Part shown: positions 24,591-36,715 of the stretch, in pieces
How the letters are laid out: every line of letters begins with the position of its first letter
Numbering within the stretch: the stretch's first letter is position 1
Assembly: GCA_034509425.1 (NCBI GenBank)
Contig: JAVTVJ010000040.1
Span: 5,257,001 to 5,321,000 of the forward strand
Length of the DNA: 64,000 nt
Direction: 5' to 3'
Source of the DNA: Eopsaltria australis
Lineage: Eukaryota > Chordata > Aves > Passeriformes > Petroicidae
Translations under genes and position numbers: made by a program
Notes under the pieces: generated by a model
The model's input: the letters and a program-made list of their open reading frames with translations, nothing else
The model's database searches: none
Told to the model about the DNA's origin: nothing

Positions 24591-27500
24591 ATTTCAAAAC
24601 ATCTTTACTATTCTTGGATATCAGCAGAAAATTATACTCCACAAAATGAAGCGAAAAGCGGGTCTATTTTAGCCCCACAAGAAGTTGGCCCGTAGTTCTA
24701 CACACTGTAGTTTATATTATGTGTTTATAGAGCATAATTTGTAGATTATAACATCATTTATAACTCATGCCCTAATACATACCTTCTGCAGCAAGATGAA
24801 AGCTGCAGTTATACTAATGAAGTTTAGTGCCTCTTCCCTACCAAGCTTATCCCTATTTTCCCTCCCTCCCTTCTTATTAAAATCACTTTCATTTGTACAG
24901 CTCTTGTAGTATCAGCCTCGAGAGAGTACATATGATGCCCCATGGTTTCTATTTCAGAAGTAATTTAAAGATTCAAAGGCTGCTATTTCAACTATATTCA
25001 TGACATTATCTAAGTTGCTATTATGATTTTGCAGCCCTGCTCTGAAACCAACTTTAAGAGCAGTACCCGTGGGCTGGTTTTACACTGGCTGACAGAGAAC
25101 TAGTCTGAGGGACAGATGTTTTACCATTCATGTCCTGAATCTTCTGTTTTTCAAACTCAGTTTTTCAGGTAGAGATGTAAGACTGCAATTTTACATTGAC
25201 ATCAGTATCTGCTTTGAAAAAGCACCTTGCAGATACCACAAACAGAGAATAGCCCAACTCCAGAAAAAGTTTGCCCACAGAGCTCAGGAGCTATAAAATG
25301 AATCTCTTTCCTCAGGTAATTTGAAGTGAAGCCTCCAGGACTGAGCAGCACAGTAAAGTAATCCCTTCTTTTCCTAGAATCTGGTTTTGTTTGAAGTTCA
25401 GATATACAGGCTGTAGGGAGAACACATGCTATGTTTCATTTGAAGGAATTGGGAACTTAAATCTACACTGTACCCATTTTGAAGGAGTGTTTCAAGATGA
25501 CTGACAAGTATGGAGGGTAGCAAGAAAATATTAAGGCCACTGAATGACTGTGTATAGATATAATGTCATCACTGGGAACATTGACTGAGGTCATTGATCT
25601 ACAGTGCTGGACCAAACTGTTGAAATATTTCCCAAACTGGTGAACTATTTCCAGGGGCAATGATAAGAAGTACAGTGTTTTGGTTGAAAGCTTCAAAAGA
25701 GATTTTCAGACCCAAAACACAATAATGGGCAGGAAAAAAGGGTGTTTAAAAACAAAGTAAAATTCCAGGATGAGCAATGGAATCCAGCTACAAAAGTCAG
25801 AACTCCAAACATACCACTATCCTAAGGTAGTCCAGAGAGAAGCTGTGAAGCACTGGCAATTGATTTTGCACTGGTGCTTCAAATGACCTCAGTTTTGGAG
25901 AGGTAGGAGACTTTTGTTCAGACTCACACAAAGCAGCTGATACAAAAGGACATATATCCAGCCAATATAATTTCCTTAGAAAGAGACATTGAGTAATAAT
26001 AGCACTTTACTTTGAACTGTACCAAGAATTTTCTTCCTGGTACAGATTTTACAGGAATAGCTGACTGAAATTTCACAGAAATTTCTTACAAGCACTGAAA
26101 TATGGTATGGAACTTTGGGAGGGTGGGGGAAGAGTACTACTTCTGATGTGAATGTTGTGTCATTAATGAACAGCCTGAAAATAAAATCATGTTTTTCATA
26201 TACACATCTGTCTTTTGTATTCTTTCAGTCACCACAAATTCTAGTTATTTCCACAGGATAAAGAAAATACTATGCATAAAATAAAATAGAAAAAAAGGAA
26301 CTATATGTCTTTGCTCCAGAGCAAATGATTGAAAAGTTAATCAATATGCAATATTGAATATGCACAGGAATTACATAACAGGAATATGCAGACTAGTAAC
26401 TTTTCCAAATGTGTTCTACAGCTCTGAACAGTGACACTAAGCTGCTCATAACACTTGCACAATTTCCAGTATCCTCTGTCACACCATATTTATTCATAGA
26501 ATGTTGAGCCATTTTGAAAAATTTCATGCATATCAATGTCTGTAATTGTTTCAGACACTCCAGTAGCACATGCTTCATTACTGGGTGCTGTTAATCCAGA
26601 GAGATTGTTTTTTTGTCAACACTTCTTCCACACTGAATAGTTGTGAACTGTATCATTTATTTTCATTATTTCACTCTACACTGACTCAATCTTTTAAGGG
26701 TACATTGTATTTTTAAGTTTAGCAGGCTAATGGCAATCCTATAGCATTGTTTAAAGGTAGCATGCTGCTTGTTAGCACACCGTGTCATAGTGGACAACAA
26801 CCACATTTCATTGCTTTTGTATCTCGTTTTCACATAAGTTATTTGAGGAAAAGAACTTGGTGACTAACATTATTATTGACATTGTGAAATTGTTTCTGTG
26901 TAATAGGAGTCACAAGGGCCAATTTGATGCACATATGAGACTCACTTGACGCTACCCTTCCTTGGTAGAAAAAGTGGAGTTGAAATGCCTGAAGAATTCA
27001 AACCCAGAACCTGTACAATAATTTTAGTTTATTCTGTCTTCCACAACTTAGCAATGCAGAACTTCACAGGTATCCAGAGCAGAGAGTATTTCTCATTTCA
27101 GTTATGCCATCCTGTTAAGTTCAGAGGATTAACTCCTAGATTCCTTATCTTCATCATTCCTTCCCATATAGCTTGTTTTTTTGATCAAGTGACAAAGAAT
27201 CTTTCATTTGTTACCACATTTACTACCACATCACTAACATCTGTTTGACAGAAGGCAACAGCATGTTGTACATCTGTGCACTGAAAGCCTCAGCACACCA
27301 GAGCCATAACATAACCACAAAACAGACATACTACTACATAATATATGTACATACATATTCCACATGCTGGGTAATCTCAACTACAGTGCACACAGTATTG
27401 CATTTCTGAGTGTCTTATTTACACACATTGCATAAATATAAAATCAATTTTGAGCTTCCCCAGTTTTATGCTCAGCAATTATCAACTTCAGCTAGAAAAC

Positions 27501-28030
27501 TCATTAATCTGACCTCAATAAACCCCACAGAAATTACTTAAAATGTAAGGTTCTTCTATTTTTTTTGTGTGTGCATGTGTGTGTGTTGATCTGTAGCATT
27601 CCTATTTAAACAGAAACAAAGGCTTTAAAAAAAGTTGAAAACCAAAGTTTAGCGAATTGCAATAAAAAGACAACTTACTGAAAGAAGTCTAATCCTGGAA
27701 GCATAGATCTCCATAAAAGATAATCTGATCTGGAGAGTTTTATACGACAAAATTCTTCAAGCATCCTAATAGGCTTATGTTGCGTATCTCTTCACTACAC
27801 AGCTGTCCTCAGCATAGATATCCTTATGTCACAATGATCAGAGTCTGTAAAGAAAATAATAAATGCCAGATGGCAGTGGCTTCATAAAAGATTACAAAAT
27901 TGTTACTGTCAGTAAACTAACATCTGCATGAAAAAGAGACATTTTCCATTCTCTCTCCTACTATTCTTAAGCCTTTACTTTGACTGCTTTTTCCTGGGGT
28001 TTGTTCAGACTGTAGTGACAAATGTGGTAT
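24591..28030. other. AT-rich unique sequence, no gene seen
   Basis: No repeat family or gene recognised. A short GT-rich microsatellite (TTGTGTGTGCATGTGTGTGTG) lies at about 27564-27586. The largest frame, 100 codons at 26946-27248, resembles nothing known. Confidence 0.5.
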
Positions 28031-28560
28031 CATTTAAGTATCGCGGCAAACTAAAGACAGATTGAATAGGTACAGCAACACACAAAATGAATCACAAAAT
28101 CTATTCTCACGCCTACAAGGAATCAGTGGATCTTCTATCTTAATGAAGCCTTGGTTTTCAGTCACAGGGAATAAGAAAAGGCAAACAGGGAACCTCTGTG
28201 TCTTATTAGAAACAAAAACTGATTCCAGCACAGTTCATCAGTGTTCAAAAGCAATCAGTTTAGTATACTGCCAGCTCTGCCTTTTCTTTTTCTTTCTTTC
28301 TTTCATGATGAACTGACAACTTTTACTCCATCCATAGAGAAGCTGACAGGTGGAGAAGCAGCTGAGCAGCTGCAGGCATTTGGCTGCCTGTGGCTTGCTG
28401 CTGGTGGCCGAGAACTTCTCTTCACTCTGGTGTTCATCCCAGGAGAACTTGGGAACTCAGAAGCACAAAGCCAAGTCCTTTCTACTGCATCTGCACCGAT
28501 GGTGCAAAAGAAGCCAAAAAGGTTAGAAGGACTTAATCTATACCCCATTATTTCCAAAAT

Positions 28561-29127
28561 ATGGATATGCATGTCTCCCTCCTGGACAATCAGGACTTTA
28601 TTACCTCTCAGTGGTTTGACAAGAAAGAAAGTATATTGAAAATCCACTTCAACCACAGGTTTCAAAGTACTTACTTCTTAGCATGTAGATTAAAATGGTT
28701 ATGCTACTTTAGAGCAGATATCTGTTTTCCAAAGTCTGGACCAAAGCTGAGGACCCTGTTTGTGTTTTCCAGTATGATAACTTCACTATTCTACCACTAT
28801 CTCCAGTCTATTAGAGAGATAAAATGTGAATCCCTGAAAGTAGGAAACAAAAACCCATGGCAGTCCTGCTGGAGAGCAGTACATATGATATGCCCTAAAT
28901 ATAGCAGAAGTAGCTGGTACAAGCTACATGGATGTGGAGAGCAAGAAGCAGAGGCTGCATCTTTCATCTTTGCCAACTTCAATGCATTTTGTGCTATCTT
29001 ATTCCTAAGGTCTTATTACAATCCTCCAGGACAGTTATCCATTCAATCATCTATGACATACAAGTCTGTTCATTTCACTTGCAATTATGCAATGCTGACA
29101 GAAATAATTGACTGTCACATTATTTAG
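28561..29127 (+). other. Longest open frame (188 codons), coding status doubtful
   Basis: An ATG-initiated frame of 188 codons ends at a TAG. It lies in a 1.1-kb stretch where other long frames overlap: 132 codons plus strand at 28241-28639, and 120 codons minus strand at 28303-28665. The predicted product has scattered Cys and Trp, no clear signal peptide, transmembrane block, repeat or known motif, and I recognise no family. No CpG-rich promoter or Kozak-like context is evident. Under a simple random model this length is mildly unusual for a window of this size, but most such frames in bird introns are non-coding. It could be a chance frame, a decayed transposon ORF or an unannotated transcript. 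Confidence 0.12.
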
Positions 29128-29582
29128 TTGCAAAACTAAATGAAACAATGTCAATACAAGATCTGTGCAAAAGATAGCACAATACATTATTTAATGTGTC
29201 CCTGAACAGAAAAAATAGTTTTCTATTCCAATCAGAGGAACATGCATAGGGCTGGCAGTTCAGGAGGTCCTCAGCTTCTTTCCTGTTTCTGACATTCCTT
29301 ATACTTTGTTGAAGGAAGACTCCAAGCATGAACAAGCTTCTCTGAGGCAGTTTTTCCTTACAACACGCTAGTGACCTGCTTAACTCCCCTAAATCTACCA
29401 TGTAAGAAGTCAGTCTTATGTATAGTTCCTGCAGTTTGTAACCTGTCTGGAGGTCCACAGAAAACGAACAGGGAGCAGAAGCTGTGAAAATGTTTACTGG
29501 AGTGGTAAGGGAATGTCCTGAAGCATTATTACTGAGTGCAGTAACTGTTAAAATTTCACTTGGAGCATGTTGGAATGGATGT

Positions 29583-29757
29583 CAAGCACTGCAACAGGTT
29601 GCCCAGAGAGGTGGCAGAGTCACCATTCCTGGAAGTATTAAAGAGACATGTCGATACGGCACTTAGTGACACAGTTTAGTGCTAGACATGGCAGTGCTGG
29701 GTTAATGGATATGATGATCTTAAAGGTCTTTTCTCATGTAAGTGATACTACGATTTA
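29583..29757 (+). mobile_element. CR1: CR1 LINE 3' fragment
   Basis: The plus strand reads the CR1 3'-terminal order: GCAACAGGTTGCCCAGAGAG, TGGCAGAGTCACCATTCCTG, a GTTTAGTG...GGCAGTGCTGGGTTAATGG segment, GATGATCTTAAAGGTCTTTT, and a decayed terminal TGATACTACGATTT. This version with the GTTTAGTG segment belongs to a different CR1 subfamily from the copy at 46.3 kb. The ~60- and 67-codon frames here only read through the repeat. Confidence 0.9.
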
Positions 29758-30164
29758 TCCCACCTCCACAAGCCAACTTCTGATGGATCTAGAGCTAGAG
29801 AAGGATACAGCCTTAGCTAACTGCTGCAAAACATTTTCAATCCAATGTTAACCAGAATTATAAATTGAATTCAGTCCAGCTATGTGCTTTTGTCCATTTT
29901 CACTGGCTCTGCACTATTTCCCACTTAGTTTATATTTGACCCCTTCACACAACCAGATGACATTAAGAAGGTACTCACCTCTGTCTCTTCATATCTAAAC
30001 TTCTGCTAGCTGCAATGTCAAACAAAACAGATGTTCTGTCTGTCTCCACTCTGCCCATCTGCCAGTAAAGGGTGTGAGTAAATTTGTCAGTTTCAGCCGA
30101 ATCTAAAGGTTGAATTTTAGAAGTAACCAGACCAGCAAATTAGTACAAGGTTTATGAAAACCTG

Positions 30165-30635
30165 TGGGTGAAGAGATAGAACAAAACTCACATGCACCAG
30201 AGAGAAGAAAAACTCGCTCTCTATTTCCTATGCCTGTTAGCCAGCTACTGGCAATAATTGCCCTGAGGCAGCCCTGCCAAATGGCACATAGGCAGCTTCA
30301 GTGGAGTACAGCTCCTTCCAAAGATGCAGTGATGGGCATCTCGCAGCCAGCTTCCTGGGAAAGCCCTGCCCCTCTTACTATTACACAGCCCCTCCCTTGT
30401 CCCAGAAGTCCTTACCCTCTTCAAGTTACAGTCTCCCATGAAACTCCACCGGTTTCTGTCTTTGGGGGTCTCTATTGTGTAAAATCTTATACCCCACATG
30501 ACCAGAGTCTCATGTCATTTGTTCAGCAGGACCAGCTGCCCCTTCCCACTTATCCAGGAGTAGGGCCAGCATGGGAAGCCCCTTCTTTATATGCACACAG
30601 GTGCCAGTTTATGGTTGTGAGCCAACTCCCTCTCA
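30165..30635 (-). mobile_element. Probable ERV LTR (minus strand)
   Basis: The segment is GC-richer than its surroundings. On the minus strand it can be closed as TGAGAGGGAG...CACCCACA, giving LTR-type TG...CA ends over 471 bp. It contains TATA-like motifs (GCATATAAAG near 30573-30582 and TATAAGATTTT near 30483-30493, minus strand). The strongest clue is AAAAGGGGGAGAAG (minus strand, 30636-30649) directly before the putative LTR start, a typical retroviral polypurine tract. The 170-codon plus-strand frame at 30164-30676 covers the same DNA and is probably an artefact of the low stop density of GC-richer LTR sequence. The family was not recognised by name. Confidence 0.4.
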
Positions 30636-30649
30636 CTTCTCCCCCTTTT
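30636..30649 (-). other. Putative retroviral polypurine tract
   Basis: AAAAGGGGGAGAAG on the minus strand abuts the proposed LTR start. It implies that remnant internal proviral DNA, if any, would lie to the right, from 30650. Confidence 0.4.
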
Positions 30650-32922
30650 CAATTCACTTTTATACAATTTCTTTAGGTTAGTTGGAGTTTGAGGGACTTT
30701 GGTCGTACCTTTTACTCAGTGAGGGGTTGTTGTACCTTGGGGGTGAGTATCTTAGGATAGCATCCGAGATAACCTTGGGATGGAGACATACATCCATCCA
30801 AAGAGAGTAATTTCACCATGGTAACTGATTCAAGAGCAGTACATTTTCCTTTATCTCCCTTGGTTTTCAGCTGCTGTGGGGCTTACCAGCTAGAAAGTAC
30901 CACTGAGTTCCCTCTTCTGCAAGGGTTTTGACAGAGCCTGGCCATAATGTCTCCACTCCACTCCACCCTCCATTTGGACCCCTGAGATTGCACTGTGTGT
31001 GGGAGGTCAGATACGCTGACCACGTGCCATCTAGAGAGTAACAACAGTATTTTCCCCTATAATTTCTGTACCTTTATCTTTTTATCCTCTCTCATCTTCC
31101 CACAGTGCTGGAGAACCGTGTGTTCTGATTATTTTCATCAGAATAGTGAAGTTGTAATTATGTTTGGGTTTTACCATCAGTCTTCCAGACCAAAATCACC
31201 TCAAATAAATCTTATAAAATGATAGTAATATTCACTGGTAACATATAGAAACGTAAACAGTGACATTTTTATGTAATCATTAAAATGTGAAGAAGCAAAA
31301 TGAAAAATAATCATACTACTAAAACACACAGTTTCAGGAGTTCTAAATATATGATAAACATCAATATTTACAAGAAGAACTCAATGTTTTATTCACCTCT
31401 TATCCTTTTCTCTTTTAAAGTGCTTTTTTGCAGCCTTGTGTCAGCTGTAAGCATTTAAGTTTCCTCTTGTCTTCTGTTTAGGCTATTTCTGTTTGACTGT
31501 TAGCAGCTTCTAACACAGGATATATGCCCCCACAGCTTCCCATCTTCGCAGGAGCATAGTTAACTTTTAACAGAAGTAGTGGCACAGACATGTTTACCAA
31601 CCAGCAGCTAGTACACACATGTAAGAAAGGAAACACTGAACCAGCAATTTTAGTCATGCACAAAGAGGGTATGAAGGCAGTTGGTTTCTTGCCAGGTTTC
31701 TCCAGCTTTTTTCCTTTTTTCCCTCAAAGACTGATGTCTCTTCTGTGTCCATTCTCCTTCCTTTGATTGCCTTAGGCCCAGACAGGAAGGTGAATAGACT
31801 GTGGCACACCTCATTCACTTAGCTGGAGTTGTTGAAACTCTCTAAGAAGCTAATTTTCTTAAAGATAAGGAAACACATACAGTACCAACCTGCACTCTGT
31901 AATTGTCCTACAGGTAGATGTAAACTCCCACAGCCATGGGGAAAGGGAGCTCATCCCACTACCACCTGCCTTTTCTGTGTGAAACTTACTTCAAAATACC
32001 AGTTTCTGGTATTTCACAGAAATTAATCAGGGGCTACTCTTTTCCTAGTTCACTTGGGAATTCCAGGAATCACTGTGCAGTTTTTCCTTATTGTCCCCCT
32101 ATACATTTTCTCCCAAAGCTGAGAAATTCCATTTTCTCATGCAATGTTGCTTGTGTCTTCCAGAAAAATGCAAAGCTCCAAAGCCCACCTCAGTGTATGG
32201 CCATCCTAGCAGTGGTCTGGGGCTGGATGCAGGGCCTCTTGGACCAGTTTACTTCACATCTCTGCTTTGGATGTAACAGGGTTTGAACAAGGATTCCTTG
32301 TTCAACTATGACTCTATAGCTTTTGGTATGAGCCGAAGTGCTTGTGACCTTCTACCCTTCTGATGCCGCCTCCCATCCCTCTCATGAACTTTTCCCCATC
32401 CCAACATGTTAGAGCTTGTTCACCAGCCTTGTAAAATGAGAGATGTCGTACTTGCCTTACACATTTTTTGTATTTTCATTCCAATCACAGTGAGACTTTA
32501 CTTATTAATTTCATTAAGTATTGTTAAAGGAGTTTTTGTACATTATATACCTACATTTACAGGAATATTTTAATGTATGTAACTTCATGCATACGTATAT
32601 ATACACAAATGAAGTGCAAGTACAAATAAATAATATGTATCTTTATGGATAGATCTACACTCTTTTATATTTAAACTTCTATTGAGAAATAAAAAAAAAA
32701 TTATAAATGTGCATTTTTCTCTACATAGGCATTTGTGGTCCAGATAGGCAGCCAGTCACAGGTCCTGAACTTTCCAGAAATGTCATCTCCCTTCTGTGAA
32801 ACATCAGCTGGAATAACATTGCAGCCCAGTGTATTTAGTGAAAGGAGAATGGTGATGATGCAGCATCATTCCAGTGCAGACAGACAAGGAAGTTTGTCCT
32901 GACGACCAATCTCGGCATTGCC
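30650..32922. other. Mixed sequence; possible proviral remnant, no gene seen
   Basis: The first few hundred bases (to about 31.0 kb) are GC-richer than average and adjoin the polypurine tract, so they may be decayed internal retroviral DNA. No conserved retroviral motif could be read in the minus-strand frames. Frames of 116 and 65 codons near 31.8-32.3 kb are unrecognised. Poly(A/T) runs and AT-rich DNA follow to 32.9 kb. Confidence 0.35.
32283..32305. repeat. Perfect palindrome, 11-bp arms
   Basis: TTGAACAAGGA (32283-32293) and its exact reverse complement TCCTTGTTCAA (32295-32305) are separated by one T. It could form a tight hairpin or be a symmetric protein-binding site. No poly-T or transcript context suggests a terminator. 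Confidence 0.7.
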
Positions 32923-33379
32923 TGTGATGCCTTAGGATTTAGCTTTTATATTTTTCGGATCCTGTACTGCTTTAGTGTATAACTCTAAAACTCCATAGCC
33001 TGTCAGCCACTGTTCTCCCATTTTATTTAGACAAAACAACCCCTCTCTGGGCATGAAACTCAAGGACACCTTACTATCTCAGGGCCTGAAAAGTATAAAC
33101 AAAAGTGATTTGTGGGGGGAATAAACTGGGGGTATATGGCTTCATTACCTTAAGCTGTAATTCGAGGATTAACTCCTGATATGTAAATAGACCAACTTAA
33201 AACTGTGTGAAAAACTCGTGACCGTCGTCCATCTTGGGTGGAGCCTCTCAGAGGCTTCTGACTGCCCAAGGTGTACCTATTGAAGGCCTTTAATAAATAC
33301 TCGCTTTTATTCTCTTAATCTTGTCTCTGTTTCAGGCCACCACTCCAAGGCATCACCTGAGATCATAGGGGACATCACA
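32923..33379 (+). mobile_element. ERV solo LTR with 7-bp terminal inverted repeats (family C)
   Basis: The element starts TGTGATGCCTTAGG and ends GGGGACATCACA, so its termini TGTGATG/CATCACA are perfect inverted repeats of 7 bp. A canonical AATAAA at 33292-33297 lies in TTTAATAAATACTCGCTTTT, followed by a T-rich stretch and a TGTCTCTGTTTCAGG segment that I recognise from U5 regions of avian LTRs. The total length of 457 bp is normal for a bird LTR. The flanking pentamers (TTGCC and CTGTC) agree at only 3 of 5 positions, so the target duplication is lost or was never simple. There is no primer-binding site downstream and no polypurine tract upstream, which favours a solo LTR. Confidence 0.8.
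33292..33297 (+). promoter_or_regulatory. LTR polyadenylation signal AATAAA
   Basis: AATAAA occurs 83 bp before the LTR end, where the R region poly(A) signal is expected, and is followed by T/GT-rich downstream sequence. Confidence 0.65.
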
Positions 33380-33439
33380 CTGTCACAAAAAGCCATCAGT
33401 CAGTGCCAAGGCTGCACAAACACATTACGGGTTACAGCA

Positions 33440-33790
33440 TGTTAAAAAATGGCAGCTCTCTGCCATAAAATGGCAGCTGAACAAAAGGGTGGCCCTGTGT
33501 GTGGGGTGGGAAGGCGCCTGTTGTGAGGTACCTCTGGGCAAGCAGGATGGAGCAGCTCGTCCTACCAATCATAGGGCATTGTGCCAACAAGGAGGAGCTG
33601 AGGTCACAGAAAATGGAGGCAACCGGGGAAGGACATGGCGCAAAGAAAGCACATCACTGGAAGAGGGGAGGGACCTTTTTATAGGAGATCATGTGAGGAC
33701 CAGTAGGGACAAGGCTTCCAGGGGACATTTTTGTCAGAGACAGGTACGTCCCTCACTTCTAGACAGTCCACATGCTGCTTAGGTCACACA
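33440..33790 (+). promoter_or_regulatory. Promoter-like GC-richer tract, possible second LTR
   Basis: Right of the LTR lies a tract with AAAAATGGCAGC near 33445-33456 and AAAATGGCAGC near 33467-33477, both similar to the YY1 core AANATGGCGGC. A third variant, AAAATGGAGGC, is near 33611. A CCAAT box (ACCAATCA) is near 33564 and a TATA-like CTTTTTATAGG near 33676. ATGGCAG/CTGCCAT (33449-33455, 33460-33466) also forms a perfect 7-bp stem. The arrangement is that of a U3 promoter, but I cannot fix LTR ends or a family. Two overlapping frames (97 and 61 codons) read through it and are not convincing genes. Confidence 0.3.
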
Positions 33791-36715
33791 AGACAATTCA
33801 TTCCTATTTCTCAGTTCTCAAGCAAAAAATAAGGTAGACCTGTGTGGGATACTTTAGGAATTGGAGAGGGGTAGTTTTTAGGAAGAAGAGCTCCAAATAG
33901 CACAGAGGCAAAAATGCAGGAAGGCACAAAACACGACTATTTTGTTCTTTCTTATTAAAGCTATGACTCAATGAAGGACCTATTTCAGCAGAAATAAGGA
34001 ACATGCTGAACCTTTTCTTACTACAAGATTCAAAACTATCTTTTATCAAAGCATCAGTTTACAATTAACATTATCTAATCAAGTGGGACACATATTGCAA
34101 ATGCCTCTCTTTGGAAGCTATAATCCGATTCCTGAGATGGATCTATCACACCCTATTTTTTATAACATATCTTAGAAAATTAGGGACATCTTGTTCTGTG
34201 GAGCTTCTTTTTTTATTCTAAGAAGTAAAAAGAATTTTTTTTCTGAAAAACAGATCAGACATTTTAACTTAACAGTAGTACCCCCTTTTTATTTTGCTTT
34301 CTAACCAGTGAAATGGGATTACATTAATAGATTAACAGTAATACATTAAATTCTATGTTTCAGTGTACATATAGTTAAATTCACTTCTATACAGCAAACT
34401 TTATTCCTAACTTATCAGACACTATCATACACTAAACTGAAATTTAGGTGAAGTTCGAGCAATAGCTAACTTTCTTTAAGTGACAGAAAAAGTTACAGTA
34501 CAGTAATCACAACAGTTCTGCAACAATTCATTTTATTTATCTTAGAATAAATCTGTATTGGCCTTTACTAATTTGTGTACATCTACTACTGTAGTTCATA
34601 TCTAGCAGCATTATCTAGTACCATCTGGAAAGTGAATGAATTCTTTGTACAGTGACTTCAATATTATATCCTTAAAAGTGAGATCTGTAATACAGCATAG
34701 CCTGACAAGATGAAGCCAAAATTATTGGTTATATTGAAATCCAGCCTGAAAATCTCTGACCAGATTATTATGTACCAAAGTAACAGATCTTATATCAGTT
34801 CAATTGGATGCTGTATCAGGTCATATTGACACTGGACCAGCCATAACCAGCAGTTGTCTACCCAAGGAAAAGGCAACACTGATTTCTGTTTTGAAGCACT
34901 GTATTTTTACTCATTGACTTCCTGATTATGGCTGTGAAACTAAACACTACTGCATATATTTTAGTATACAAATACTCTATTTCAGTGTAAAATCCTATAT
35001 TCACATGCTTATCAATGAACAAAAGTGGCTTTATGTGATTTTATAACTGGTGTGTTTTCTACAGATTACCTATTTATAGGTCTCATTGTGTTTTCCTCAC
35101 TTCAAAGCCAGCCTGAAAAAATTATCCTTTGAAAACAATAGAAATTCCTTAGATTCATATAACACTTGAGAAACTTTGACTTAATGCTATGACATACTTG
35201 AGAGTCTTTGATCAAAGAATTTCAAAACCTAAGCTTTTAAAATATTCAGACCAATCTTTTTGTTTTTCCAGTGCATTCATTAGTCTTCTGCCAGTGTTGG
35301 AAATTTAGACTTTTTAAGCACCCTGTTGATTCAAAAAAGATTCTTTTTTTTCTTTAAGAAATCATAGCTATCAAAACCACAAAAATATTGAATAGGAAAA
35401 TTGTAATATTATCCATATTATCAGGTTTGTCAGCTAATAATTAATTCAAGAGGCCTAAACCAACATTTTTCTATTACTCAATTTTCTGAAAATCTTTTAG
35501 CAGTGTATTTGCCACATATTTGGTCTTAGCATTTGGTCAAATTGATTTGGGCTTGGGAATTTTTCTATATAACACATTTTCCATTGTGTATATGTACCAT
35601 AAAAGATACATTTTCCTCAGTATGTTTCTATTAAAGTGCTTAAACTTGAAGCTCCACAGCTAACCAAATTGTTAAAATACTTACCGAACCTGAAAAACCA
35701 TCTGAAATGGAGAAAATATATAGAGTATTTTTAATATTTTAAATTGTCTGAGGTTGTTTTCACCATAGGTCCAGCCAAGTATATTGAAAAAATAATTAAA
35801 TGTCTTCCAGATTAAATTAAGTTTAAGGAGCAATAATAATTAGCAGAAAACATATCTATGACAGAAAATTGGAATAAAGCTTCTGGCCACTAAGAAATTA
35901 ATTTCTAGGGCAGATCCCAAGACAGATAGCATGAGAAATCAAGCTAAAATGCTTTAGAATTATGCTTGGGTGGGATATAGAAATGATTGCATGAAAATTT
36001 GGAATTACAAGAAACAGAAAATTAAGCTAATTAGTTAAGTAATTATGTTTATAGGTTGGTTCAGCCTGACTAGGGTCACCCATAACCCTTCTCAAAACAC
36101 ATTGTAGTAGGATGTTCCAGTTTTGTTCTTTTCTGTTTTTCTTTCAATGGCACCACATGGTTATGGATTTTTGGTTTTATTTTCAGCCGTATGTTTGTTA
36201 AATATTGCTGGAGAGGATTACATGGCCTTGGCAGGATAGCATAATGTAAAACAGATGATCTGTATAATTTTATGAATATGCATAATTGATTACTCAAGCA
36301 ACATCCTAGACTCAAGCACCCAAGCAGACATCCCTTCCAGTCTTCAGTTCCAGTGTCCTCAGCATGGCCTGCATTAAGACTTCAGACATTGCTCTGTTGA
36401 GCAATTTCATTGGAGAAAGAATCGAGAACGTTGAGAAGAAGAGAGACTATAACATTATGCTATTACCAAATTCACAGGGTATCCATATCTGTAATGTTGT
36501 CTGGAAATACCTCATAGCCAAATGGATTTAGTAGATCTGCAAAAATTTCAAGGGGACAAAGATGATCCAAGGCCTACAAAATCGCCCATAAAGGCTTATG
36601 ATGTAAGTACTCAGCCTCCAAAAAAGACAAGAATTTTAATCAATTATGCACTCCAACAGGCAGTAGGCTGAGGCAAATCAAAAAGCAGTGTTTCTTCACT
36701 CAGTGCATAGTTATA
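33791..36715. other. AT-rich unique sequence, no gene seen
   Basis: No repeat family or gene was recognised. Frames stay under 85 codons. Confidence 0.5.

Noticed and set aside
25060..25110. GGTTTTACACTGGCTGACAG as another reptile-type palindromic repeat
   Set aside because: Only one short block matches; flanking hallmark motifs are absent.
30164..30676. 170-codon open frame as a protein gene
   Set aside because: It spans the putative LTR and its polypurine tract; no family is recognised, and the Pro/Ser/Gln-rich product fits translated LTR DNA.
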